NCBI GenBank assembly: GCA_964641715.1
Contig: CAZXMB010000075.1
Coordinates: 1-14,644, forward strand
Source: CAZXMB01 sp964641715
Lineage (GTDB): Bacteria; Desulfobacterota; BSN033; UBA1163
DNA: 14,644 bases
Direction of reading: 5' to 3'
Shown here: in pieces, positions 1 through 5,624 of the stretch
Numbering within the stretch: position 1 is the first letter of the stretch
How the letters are laid out: every line of letters begins with the position of its first letter
Notes under the pieces: generated by a model
Told to the model about the DNA's origin: nothing
Seen by the model: only the letters and a program-made list of their open reading frames with translations
Database searches by the model: none
Translations under genes and position numbers: made by a program

Positions 1-37
1 CGGGCACTCACCGTAAAATTAGGCAAAGCTATTCACG

Positions 38-61
38 CTCGCCTCGACCCGCTTGTTAGCG
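38..61 (-). other. attC-like half site at left edge (candidate)
   Basis: Read on the minus strand, this starts 8 bases after the stop codon of the coiled-coil gene with CGCTAACAAGCGGGTCGAGG. That resembles the 5' end (R''-L'' boxes) of an integron attC recombination site, which in integron cassettes typically starts just after the gene. The other half would lie outside the window. The 7-mer GTTAGCG fits the usual core GTTRRRY only in its first five bases, so this is a candidate only. Confidence 0.3.
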
Positions 62-414
62 AAAGGAATTTATGATTGACTTTTTAAATTTGGGAATTCT
101 TTTTCGAGTTTATCTATTTCCTTTTGTAATTCTTGTCGTTTCTTACAAAGATCATCATATTCTGCACGAGAGAGGGTAACTTTATGTTTAATTTTGTCAA
201 GTATAGAGTCAAATTCGATTATTTTTTGCTCTATTTTAAACATCCATCTTTCATACCTCAAACGCTCCTCTTGAGCATCAAGTTTTACTTTCTTAAGGTC
301 GAGGAGTGCGTGGTCATACCGTTTCTGAAGTTTAGAAATTTCATTTTTAAGGTTGGCTATATTGTCAATCATAGGATAAATTTCTTTGTTAATTTAATTT
401 TATCACGCTAACAA
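53..414. repeat. 9-bp inverted repeat bounding the coiled-coil gene
   Basis: TTGTTAGCG at 53-61 and its exact reverse complement CGCTAACAA at 406-414 enclose the gene at 70-372. The arrangement matches a single-gene integron cassette read on the minus strand (GTTAGCG, short leader, gene, CGCTAAC immediately after the stop). No integrase gene or complete attC site is visible, so the interpretation is tentative; a chance 9-mer pair cannot be excluded. Confidence 0.4.
70..372 (-). CDS. Small coiled-coil protein of unknown function
   Basis: A 100-residue, highly charged protein, almost entirely Lys/Glu/Asp/Leu/Ile with heptad-like spacing over residues 5-95, so most likely one long coiled coil with a short break near residues 63-70. 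There are no cysteines, no membrane segment and no signal peptide, so it is probably cytoplasmic. I do not recognise the family. The start is the only ATG before an in-frame stop; no strong Shine-Dalgarno is seen (the leader is AT-rich). The gene fills a 346-bp segment between the inverted 9-mers TTGTTAGCG (53-61) and CGCTAACAA (406-414), with short flanks on both sides, as in an integron cassette. A function cannot be assigned; coiled-coil content alone is not informative. Confidence 0.6.
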   Translation of the reverse strand: MIDNIANLKNEISKLQKRYDHALLDLKKVKLDAQEERLRYERWMFKIEQKIIEFDSILDKIKHKVTLSRAEYDDLCKKRQELQKEIDKLEKEFPNLKSQS

Positions 415-439
415 TGATTGAACTGCAAGAAGTGTATAG

Positions 440-466
440 AAAAGGGGTCACCCATTAAGTGACCCC
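440..466 (-). terminator. Intrinsic terminator downstream of the protease gene
   Basis: On the minus strand GGGGTCAC, a 7-nt loop and GTGACCCC form a perfect 8-bp stem followed by TTTTCTAT. It lies about 50 bases after the stop codon of the protease gene at 517-1899 and would end its transcript. Confidence 0.7.
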
Positions 467-516
467 ATTAAGGTCCACTGATTTAAGAATGGGAGAGACT
501 AAAACACATTATTTTC

Positions 517-1899
517 TCATTTGGCAATTATTAATACTACAGAAGATTCGGCAAGTTTAATTAAATCTGTGATTTTTTTGCTTTCTCCTGATATGATTTG
601 TTTAACTGGTTTCTCGCTCAAATAGTGACGAAAGAGTGGGATAGCATAATCAAGCTTCAGAGCGTAATTTACATTCTGGGGTAAACTTCCAGAAGCCTTC
701 AATGTCAGGAGTTGGTCCAACAAACCCTGAATGATACCTATTACCTGTCCATTCATGTTTATCAAAGGACTACCTGAATTACCAGGTTGAATCGGTACAT
801 CAATTTGTATAAATCTGACATCATCACCTACCCCACTTAACGAATTAATTCTTCCGAAAGTTGCTTTTTGCTCTTGCCCTTGTATCATCAGTAGTGGATA
901 CCCTAACGTGAATACTTCCTCACCTTTTGATAGGTTAATCTGGTCTGAAAAATGAAGAGGTTTTGTAGTAGTCTTAACGTTTAATAATGCCACATCATTA
1001 GCTGGGTCTACTTTAATTACTTCTGCCTCAAGTTCTTTTTTATCAAAAGTTACAGCTATAACCTTCTTGGAATTCTTAATAACATGGTAACTGGTAATTA
1101 AATACCCATCAGTTGATACAAAAAATCCAGTACCTGTGCTAAACTTTTTTTCTTTTCGTGTTTCTTTAGGTTCGTAGACTGGCGGTAAATCTGTTTTTTT
1201 TGAGGCAATTTTTAGTTGTTCTTGAATATACTGTTGTGCTTCAGCCTCTGTCATACCGAATTCGAAGTGAAACTTATTCCCTTTTTGGTCATAACCTGAA
1301 CCTTTTCCTTGTGTACATGCTGACAAAACAAAATCTGTCTGAAGTATTCTACCATCGTCACATCGTAACTCTGCTATACCACGTGTACCATCGCATGTAT
1401 TAGAAGTAGTTCTATTGGTGATTCGAGAATTACCACTACATCTTGTTTTGGTAACTTGAGTCTCACCCTTAATATATCCTGTTCCTAATTTTAGATTACT
1501 ATCTACTTGCCCTTTAAAAACTTCGTTATATTCTTCGAAAAAGCCAACCACAGGGAGTATTACTTGCTCTTGAGGGTTAACTACATGGAATTTCACTTTT
1601 TCTTCAGAACCTTTGCACCTAATTACACCTGTGATATTCATGAGAGAAAAACCATAAACACCACCATAGCCAGGCTTCTGGTTCATAGATACAATTTCAT
1701 AATTAGGGCATATAGCTCTTGCCTGGGTATGGAATTTGTCTGTCATCTTTCCAATCGTAGTAAGCCAGGGGTCTCCGTCAACCGTAATTTGATATTGCTT
1801 GTCAGCAATTGGAGTGGATCTAACCTCAGAAGGTTTTCCCCACCCAACTGCACATCCTGTTAACATCATTAGGCACAATAGCAGGGCTATGATATGCAT
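517..1899 (-). CDS. Lipoprotein trypsin/HtrA-like serine protease
   Basis: A 460-residue protein with a lipoprotein signal peptide: hydrophobic residues 3-13, lipobox LTGC with the lipidated Cys at 16. It should therefore be anchored to a membrane facing the periplasm. Residues about 255-395 form a trypsin-like (S1, HtrA/DegP-type) protease domain with a complete triad: His272 in SYHVI, Asp302 in NDVALL, Ser375 in GNSGSP. No PDZ domain follows; the C-terminal 65 residues are unassigned. The region before the protease (17-215) matches nothing I recognise and has six cysteines (64, 95, 154, 169, 180, 195), consistent with disulfides. Residues 216-252 are a Glu/Gln/Lys-rich linker. The start is supported by GGAGG about 8 bases upstream. 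The gene stands alone, with a terminator on each side and an unusual leader. The protease assignment is firm; substrate and role are unknown. Confidence 0.85.
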   Translation of the reverse strand: MHIIALLLCLMMLTGCAVGWGKPSEVRSTPIADKQYQITVDGDPWLTTIGKMTDKFHTQARAICPNYEIVSMNQKPGYGGVYGFSLMNITGVIRCKGSEEKVKFHVVNPQEQVILPVVGFFEEYNEVFKGQVDSNLKLGTGYIKGETQVTKTRCSGNSRITNRTTSNTCDGTRGIAELRCDDGRILQTDFVLSACTQGKGSGYDQKGNKFHFEFGMTEAEAQQYIQEQLKIASKKTDLPPVYEPKETRKEKKFSTGTGFFVSTDGYLITSYHVIKNSKKVIAVTFDKKELEAEVIKVDPANDVALLNVKTTTKPLHFSDQINLSKGEEVFTLGYPLLMIQGQEQKATFGRINSLSGVGDDVRFIQIDVPIQPGNSGSPLINMNGQVIGIIQGLLDQLLTLKASGSLPQNVNYALKLDYAIPLFRHYLSEKPVKQIISGESKKITDLIKLAESSVVLIIAK

Positions 1900-1902
1900 A
1901 TC

Positions 1903-1932
1903 TTACCTCCAACTTTTTAACCTTCTTTTCAT
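1903..1932 (-). CDS. Possible 9-codon leader peptide before the protease gene
   Basis: Encodes MKRRLKSWR, very basic, preceded by GAGAGAGG directly upstream of its ATG. Its TAA stop is in frame and only three bases before the protease ATG, and its last codons contain the GGAGG that serves the protease gene. This suggests translational coupling or a regulatory leader peptide. At this length chance is a real alternative. Confidence 0.35.
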   Translation of the reverse strand: MKRRLKSWR

Positions 1933-1958
1933 ACCTCTCTCAATACTCATCAATCTGA

Positions 1959-1994
1959 ATAAAACAAAACCCCATTCCTAATTTAGAAAGGGGG
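1959..1994 (-). terminator. Intrinsic terminator within the protease leader
   Basis: On the minus strand CCCCCTTTC, a 7-nt loop (TAAATTA) and GGAATGGGG pair with one mismatch and one G-T pair, followed by TTTTGTTTTATT. It lies between the only good promoter seen upstream (2069-2097) and the protease ATG at 1899. It either attenuates protease transcription or ends a separate short RNA. Confidence 0.6.
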
Positions 1995-2068
1995 TCCTAA
2001 ATTTATCTCTACGCCATATACCTCCTGTAGGTTAGAGGTTAACGTTAGAGGGCCTCAGTTTGGGGAAG

Positions 2069-2097
2069 AAAATATCATGGTTGCACAAAGAAGTCAA
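2069..2097 (-). promoter_or_regulatory. Sigma70-type promoter of the protease leader transcript
   Basis: On the minus strand TTGACT (2097-2092), a 17-bp spacer, then TATTTT (2074-2069), preceded by TGA so that an extended -10 element is present. Transcription would start near 2062 and run through the leader towards the protease gene. No better promoter is seen between here and 1899. Confidence 0.5.
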
Positions 2098-2178
2098 CAA
2101 AGTTATTTAAACCAAAATAATCAACTATTTGGGCCTTAGTATTTTTATGCAATTAATGCTGTAGGAAATGTGGCGTTG

Positions 2179-2240
2179 GGGTGAGGTCTTGCATTAATAC
2201 ATTTTAAATAATGTTTGCCGGAATGTTATATTGCAAGACC
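2179..2240. repeat. Palindromic repeat copy A
   Basis: A 62-bp imperfect palindrome: outer arms GGTCTTGCA (2185) and TGCAAGACC (ending 2240), inner arms ACATT and AATGT. It matches copy B (2889-2950) at 58 of 62 positions in the same orientation. The pair flanks the BrnT/antitoxin module with an exact offset of 710 bp. The ends resemble those of a third element at 4297-4387. Confidence 0.85.
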
Positions 2241-2291
2241 CCATTAATCGGAATAGTGGAGAAATTGCAGGTGCAACTCTTTTGTTATTTC

Positions 2292-2543
2292 TTATACCTC
2301 TGCAACTTGATGAATAACTTCTGAGATGTAACTTTGATATTTCACTCCAAGCTTTTTTGCTTTATTTTTTATTTTTACAATATCTTCACTGTTTACTCTT
2401 ATAGTCATCGTTATATCTTTTTTCCTTAGTTTAAGTGCTTTTTCAATATTTTCCAGCTCTTTTCCTCTTATCGGAATATATTCACCTCGCAATAAACCAT
2501 TTTCAATTTCCTTTTCTTCTTTTGTTAATTTATACTTTTTCAT
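2292..2543 (-). CDS. Ribbon-helix-helix antitoxin (BrnA/CopG-like)
   Basis: An 83-residue protein whose C-terminal half (about 43-80) has the strand-helix-helix pattern of an RHH DNA-binding domain: ITMTIRV as the beta strand, then EDIVKIKNKAKKLG and YQSYISEVIHQV. The N-terminal lysine/glutamate-rich part would wrap the toxin. Its start lies inside the toxin gene (14-base overlap), with AGAGAGGTG a few bases before the ATG, so translation is coupled. The order toxin then antitoxin is usual for BrnT/BrnA-type systems. It most likely neutralises the upstream toxin and represses the shared promoter. The family assignment is from sequence pattern and context. Confidence 0.75.
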   Translation of the reverse strand: MKKYKLTKEEKEIENGLLRGEYIPIRGKELENIEKALKLRKKDITMTIRVNSEDIVKIKNKAKKLGVKYQSYISEVIHQVAEV

Positions 2544-2802
2544 TTTTCACCTCTCTTACTTTAAACATTTTTGTATATTTACGGCTCGGAAATATTGTTT
2601 TTAAAAATATATATTTATCTTCAACAACACACGGAATAATCCAAATATATTCCTTATATTCAAATTTTAAAACCATTTGATTTTTTCTGGTTGGATGCCT
2701 TTCTGCTCCAATGAATTTCGAGTCTAATATTTCCTCGAATGAAACTCCTCTTTCCTGTTTTAGAAATTCATTTTTATCTTCGTCCCATCGGAATTCTTTC
2801 AT
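2530..2802 (-). CDS. BrnT-like toxin (putative ribonuclease)
   Basis: A 90-residue protein starting with the BrnT hallmark: a W-D-x-x-K-N segment (residues 6-11) followed by GVSFEEI (19-25). A beta-rich middle carries the conserved basic patch ending in FPSRKYTKMF. BrnT toxins are RelE-fold ribonucleases that stop translation until bound by antitoxin. This is one of the shorter, diverged relatives often paired with a CopG/RHH antitoxin, as here. No Shine-Dalgarno precedes the ATG, and the predicted transcript start leaves a leader of only about five bases. The module sits between two near-identical palindromic repeats, so it may move as a unit. An alternative reading as a related uncharacterised toxin family is possible. 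Confidence 0.75.
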   Translation of the reverse strand: MKEFRWDEDKNEFLKQERGVSFEEILDSKFIGAERHPTRKNQMVLKFEYKEYIWIIPCVVEDKYIFLKTIFPSRKYTKMFKVREVKNEKV

Positions 2803-2814
2803 AATTTGAGTTTT

Positions 2815-2843
2815 ATATTATCACAAATTAAATGTATTTACAA
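2815..2843 (-). promoter_or_regulatory. Promoter of the BrnT/antitoxin operon
   Basis: On the minus strand TTGTAA (2843-2838), 17-bp spacer, TAATAT (2820-2815). The start of transcription would fall near 2808, almost at the ATG (2802). Confidence 0.45.
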
Positions 2844-2855
2844 GTATATTTACAA
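2835..2855. promoter_or_regulatory. Candidate antitoxin operator: TATTTACAA direct repeat
   Basis: TATTTACAA occurs at 2835-2843 and again at 2847-2855, 12 bp apart, overlapping the -35 element of the toxin operon promoter. Tandem half-sites about one helical turn apart are typical of RHH antitoxin operators. Position and spacing are seen; the binding is inferred. Confidence 0.45.
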
Positions 2856-2877
2856 TTATAACGCTAAGGCTCACCGG
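2856..2877 (-). other. attC-like half site upstream of the toxin operon (candidate)
   Basis: On the minus strand CCGGTGAGCCTTAGCGTTAT followed by AA resembles the 3' half (L'-R' boxes) of an attC site, placed where a cassette would begin. The matching 5' half (TAACGCTAAGGCTCACCGG-like) is absent; repeat copy B lies there instead. Weak on its own. Confidence 0.25.
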
Positions 2878-2888
2878 ATAAGAATTTA

Positions 2889-2950
2889 GGGTCAAGTCTT
2901 GCATTAATACATTTTAAATAATGTTAGCCGAAATGTTATATTGCAAGACC
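2889..2950. repeat. Palindromic repeat copy B
   Basis: Second copy of the 62-bp palindrome (58 of 62 identical to 2179-2240). Its outer ends read GGGTCAAGTCTTGC and GCAAGACCTGAC, closer than copy A to the GGGGTCAGG ends of the element at 4297. It separates the toxin operon from the uronate isomerase gene, 23 bases before that gene's stop codon. Confidence 0.85.
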
Positions 2951-2973
2951 TGACTTTATAAGTTCAGGGAGCT

Positions 2974-4389
2974 TCATGGAATCTTATAAGCTTTCTTGAC
3001 GAGCCGATAGGCCATGTCCAAGACCATTTCCTTTGCGTCTTCCCTATCCGAGATTCCCTGTACAACGAGGCCTGCGATCCAGTTAGCGCTCACACGGGGC
3101 CAGAGATCGTGACGTGCGGGAATGGAAGGAAACGCCCGGGTATCATCATTGAATCCCACTGTGTTATGAAGTCCTGCTGTCTCCATCACTCGGTCAAGGT
3201 AGTACCTCATCCCATTGATACTATCATAGAACCACCAGGGCGGCCCAAGCTTAACAGCCGGATAATGGCCGGCAAGTGGAGCCAGTTCACGCGAATAGGT
3301 CGATTCGTCTAAGTTAAAAAGAATCAAGGTTAGCCGTGAATCGATGCCATATTTATTCAAAAGCGGCCGAAGGTTTTTAGTAAACTCGCTTTGACTGGGA
3401 ATGTCTGCTCCCATGTTGGCTCCGAAGCGGCGGTAGATGAGATTATTATGGTCTCGGATCGAGCCCACATGAAGCTGCATCACCAGTCCGTCGTCAATGC
3501 TCATCCGAGCAAACTCCATGATCATGTGAGCATTGAAACGCTTTGCATCCTCAGCATTTGTCTTGCCTTGCAGTGCACGTTTGAAGATGGCCTCTGCTAC
3601 TGATGGACTTAACTCTGCTGCGTAAGGTGTCTCTGAGGCATGGTCAGTGGCAACTGCGCCCATCGATTTGAAGAAAGCCCTGCGATCTTCAAGGGCTCGA
3701 ATAAATTTTTTGTATGAGGTGACAGCGATGCCGCTCACTTTGCTCAAGGCTTTGATGTTGTCCTTCCAGCCCGGGGTCTTCAGGTTGATGACCGCATCCG
3801 GCCGAAAAGTGGGTCGGACCTTATCACCCCATCCGGACTTGCGAATTGCCTGGTGGTGGTTGAGCGGGTCAGTGGCTGCATCCGTTGTGCACATGACTTC
3901 GATGTTGAAGCGCTTAAACAGGTCACGGGGCCGAAACTCGGGTAAATTCAGTTTAGCCTCAATTTGATCATAAATCGATTGTGCATTTTGGCCGGTCAAT
4001 TTCTCCTCGATCCCAAATACGTTTCTTAATTCATCAGCCAACCAGACACCCGTGGGCGTGCCCCGAAAGAGGTAGAAGTGATCGGCAAAAATCTGCCAGA
4101 CTTTGCGGTGGTCCTTCTCGATAGGACCACCATCTCTCCTCGGGATTCCGAGGTTTTCGAGGGGAATACCCTGGGAATAGAGCATTCGGAAAACATAATG
4201 ATCCGGAATGATCAGAAGGTCGGCAGGTGTTCCAAAAGAACCATTTTCGTCAGCCAAGAGTCGCGGGTCCACATGGCTATGGGGACTGACAGCTTTGGGG
4301 TCAGGCTTGTTTATTGACATTAAAGGGGAAACCTGACCATTCTTTAGAATGGATATAGCAATAATAGCAATAAACAAGTCTGACCCCAT
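2974..4389 (-). CDS. uxaC: Uronate isomerase (UxaC family), 5' end replaced by a repeat
   Basis: Uronate isomerase interconverts glucuronate or galacturonate with fructuronate or tagaturonate in the cytoplasm (amidohydrolase superfamily, PF02614). Family features, numbered from the ATG at 4389: metal-binding H-x-H in SPHSHVDP (37-39), PDHYVFRMLYSQG (62-74), LHVGSIRDHNN (306-316), NDDTRAF (414-420, equivalent to TDSRSF in E. coli) and the RHDLWPR region near the C terminus. Homology starts abruptly about residue 33: everything upstream is encoded by the palindromic element 4297-4387, and the usual 30-40 residues before the H-x-H motif are missing. The frame stays open through the element, so ATG 4389 (TAGGAAAC in front) or ATG 4320 could start a hybrid protein. 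Whether it is active or a decaying gene is undecided. No other uronate-pathway gene is nearby. Confidence 0.8.
   Translation of the reverse strand: MGSDLFIAIIAISILKNGQVSPLMSINKPDPKAVSPHSHVDPRLLADENGSFGTPADLLIIPDHYVFRMLYSQGIPLENLGIPRRDGGPIEKDHRKVWQIFADHFYLFRGTPTGVWLADELRNVFGIEEKLTGQNAQSIYDQIEAKLNLPEFRPRDLFKRFNIEVMCTTDAATDPLNHHQAIRKSGWGDKVRPTFRPDAVINLKTPGWKDNIKALSKVSGIAVTSYKKFIRALEDRRAFFKSMGAVATDHASETPYAAELSPSVAEAIFKRALQGKTNAEDAKRFNAHMIMEFARMSIDDGLVMQLHVGSIRDHNNLIYRRFGANMGADIPSQSEFTKNLRPLLNKYGIDSRLTLILFNLDESTYSRELAPLAGHYPAVKLGPPWWFYDSINGMRYYLDRVMETAGLHNTVGFNDDTRAFPSIPARHDLWPRVSANWIAGLVVQGISDREDAKEMVLDMAYRLVKKAYKIP
4297..4387. repeat. Palindromic element C inserted in the 5' end of uxaC
   Basis: A 91-bp element with 20-bp terminal inverted repeats that differ at one base: GGGGTCAGGCTTGTTTATTG at 4297-4316 and, on the other strand, GGGGTCAGACTTGTTTATTG at 4368-4387. 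Inside is a perfect small hairpin (CCATTC, TTTA, GAATGG; 4337-4352). The ends share GGGTCAGG-CTTG with repeats A and B. It contains no transposase, so it is a non-autonomous repeat (MITE- or REP-like). Confidence 0.85.
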
Positions 4390-4423
4390 GTTTCCTATGT
4401 TTTATAAAGTTGAGAGATGAAAT

Positions 4424-4609
4424 TTGCATCACATCCAAGAGAAAATCTACCAGTCCATGACGCCAGAGCAGAAGCTCAAGATAGCCCTGCAGCTTTATTT
4501 CTCTGCGCCGCAGCTAAAAACAGCCGCTTTGCGGAACACCCATCCGGATTGGACCGAAAAGGAACTTCAGGAAAAGGTCCGGGAGTTTTTCCTCTATGGG
4601 AGAACCTAA
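4424..4609 (+). CDS. Small conserved protein of unknown function
   Basis: A 61-residue protein with TTG as the only possible start after an in-frame stop at 4418; GAGAG lies about eight bases upstream. It has the pattern MTPEQKLKIALQLY...LK.AALR..HPDWTEKELQ..VREFFLYGRT, which I recall from a common family of 60-75 residue proteins in Desulfobacterota and related metagenomes, often placed beside a nucleotidyltransferase gene. That partner is absent here. It has no signal or membrane segment, is probably helical and cytoplasmic, and has no known activity. It is the only convincing plus-strand gene and starts 36 bases after repeat element C, so its upstream part may have been altered by that insertion. 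Confidence 0.6.
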   Translation: MHHIQEKIYQSMTPEQKLKIALQLYFSAPQLKTAALRNTHPDWTEKELQEKVREFFLYGRT

Positions 4610-4658
4610 CCTCTCTTTATCGTTTGGAATATACGTAAATCAATTTTGTAAAACAGGC

Positions 4659-4850
4659 TCATCCTCGTTTCATGCCAGACCGAACGATACCCTTTAATTG
4701 CTCTTCTGTCATTGGGGGTAAATCGGGATGGGCTTGTTTACGATGCGTTTCATCTTCTTTGATGATTTTTTCGACCGCTTCATCGTCAGTCTTCGCCTCA
4801 ACCCTAACTTCATAACTACAAGTTCCAGGACACTTGAACGAATATTTCAT
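4659..4850 (-). CDS. Small DUF1059-like protein
   Basis: A 63-residue soluble protein. The N terminus MKYSFKCPGTCSYEV has a Cys-x3-Cys pair (7, 11), followed by the acidic helix TDDEAVEKIIKEDETHRK, an HPDLPPM segment and a C-terminal helix. This is the layout of the DUF1059 family, whose role is unknown. The ATG at 4850 is preferred over the upstream GTG at 4859 because AGGAGGT (4864-4858) sits eight bases before it, an ideal Shine-Dalgarno. It is convergent with the small plus-strand gene and separated by 180 bases from the AlaX gene, so probably monocistronic. A TTGACA lies upstream but no good -10 goes with it. Confidence 0.65.
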   Translation of the reverse strand: MKYSFKCPGTCSYEVRVEAKTDDEAVEKIIKEDETHRKQAHPDLPPMTEEQLKGIVRSGMKRG

Positions 4851-5029
4851 GGATATCACCTCCTCTTAATTTAAAGATGGTAATCTAATGTATCCTTTGT
4901 CAAATTAAAGATAGAATTGTGAAAATTATCTTTTGAGGTTTATAACTCCAATGATGTAAGCTTTATAAAATTTTTTTCCTATAGATATCCGGAAAAATAG
5001 AATGTTTCCTTAGATCAACTTTGTAGAGG

Positions 5030-5624
5030 TTATTGGCAGGGATTATTCTCTAAATAGATTTCTACTCGTTCTTTTCCTTTGCCGGGATTTTTACGTTTTA
5101 ACTCAATCGCTCCAATCTCTCCTGTTCTCTTTAAGTGTGTTCCTCCACAGGGAACTTTTGCAAAACCCGCTATCTCCCAGTATCGTTCCTCTGTTTCTTC
5201 ATTGCTGAAAGCGCTGATAATTTCGGAATTCGCTTCGATGATACGAAGGGCTTCCTTATGAATAATTGGCAATACGTTTGAAACATTCTCGCCCCATTCA
5301 AAATCTATCCTTGCCTTATCTTGAGCAATATGGGCTCCGATTTTCTTAATGGATTCAAAATTGCGATACATCAATTCCAAGACAATCTCAGCGGCAAAAT
5401 GTAATCGCATCAACTGATATCGCCTTTCCCAATCGATTTTAATACCTACCGGATTTCCTTTCTTTAACCCGTGACCCTGTTCAAGCGTATAGATGATTTC
5501 CTTCCCTTCGGTTCGAGCCTGGAGAACACGACACTTACCTATGGTCCCGGTATCGTTCTCCTGCCCCCCGGAGAAAGTAAAAAAGATCGTCTCCTCAAGG
5601 GTAATCTCATCACCCTTGACACCG
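5030..5624 (-). CDS. alaX: Alanyl-tRNA editing protein AlaX, 5' end lost in gap
   Basis: The 198 visible residues match the AlaRS-like editing proteins that hydrolyse Ser- or Gly-mischarged tRNA(Ala). Seen in order: the core segment with FSGGQENDTGTIG (equivalent to FYPxGGGQPxDxG), the glycyl-rich GHGLKKGNPV turn, RLHFAAEIVLEL at the first zinc motif, KIGAHIAQDKARIDFEW, and the second motif PCGGTHLKRTGEIG with the zinc-binding Cys and His. The first motif is H-F-A-A-E rather than HxxxH. The C terminus is complete, and the RKNPGKGKERVEIYL ending is typical of the stand-alone form. By comparison with stand-alone AlaX only about 25 N-terminal residues should be missing. The gene lies downstream of the AbiE module on the same strand, with the junction in the gap. 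Confidence 0.85.

Larger units (their letters stand above)
1900..2178. other. AT-rich non-coding region upstream of the protease gene
   Basis: No protein gene of normal size is visible. The stretch holds the protease leader (promoter, two copies of CCTCTAAC 13 bases apart on the minus strand, a minimal ORF, terminator, 9-codon ORF) and, from about 2098 to 2178, AT-rich DNA leading into palindromic repeat A. No tRNA or recognised ncRNA is seen. Confidence 0.6.

Noticed and set aside
440..466. GGGGTCAC/GTGACCCC hairpin as a member of the GGGGTCAGG repeat family
   Set aside because: It lacks the CTTG part and has the position and T-run of a terminator for the protease gene, so it was called a terminator only.
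2077..2139. A 20-codon plus-strand ORF (MVAQRSQQSYLNQNNQLFGP), possibly the stump of a larger gene
   Set aside because: It overlaps the leader promoter on the other strand, has only a distant GGGGA upstream, and nothing convincing follows its stop. Too short to support.
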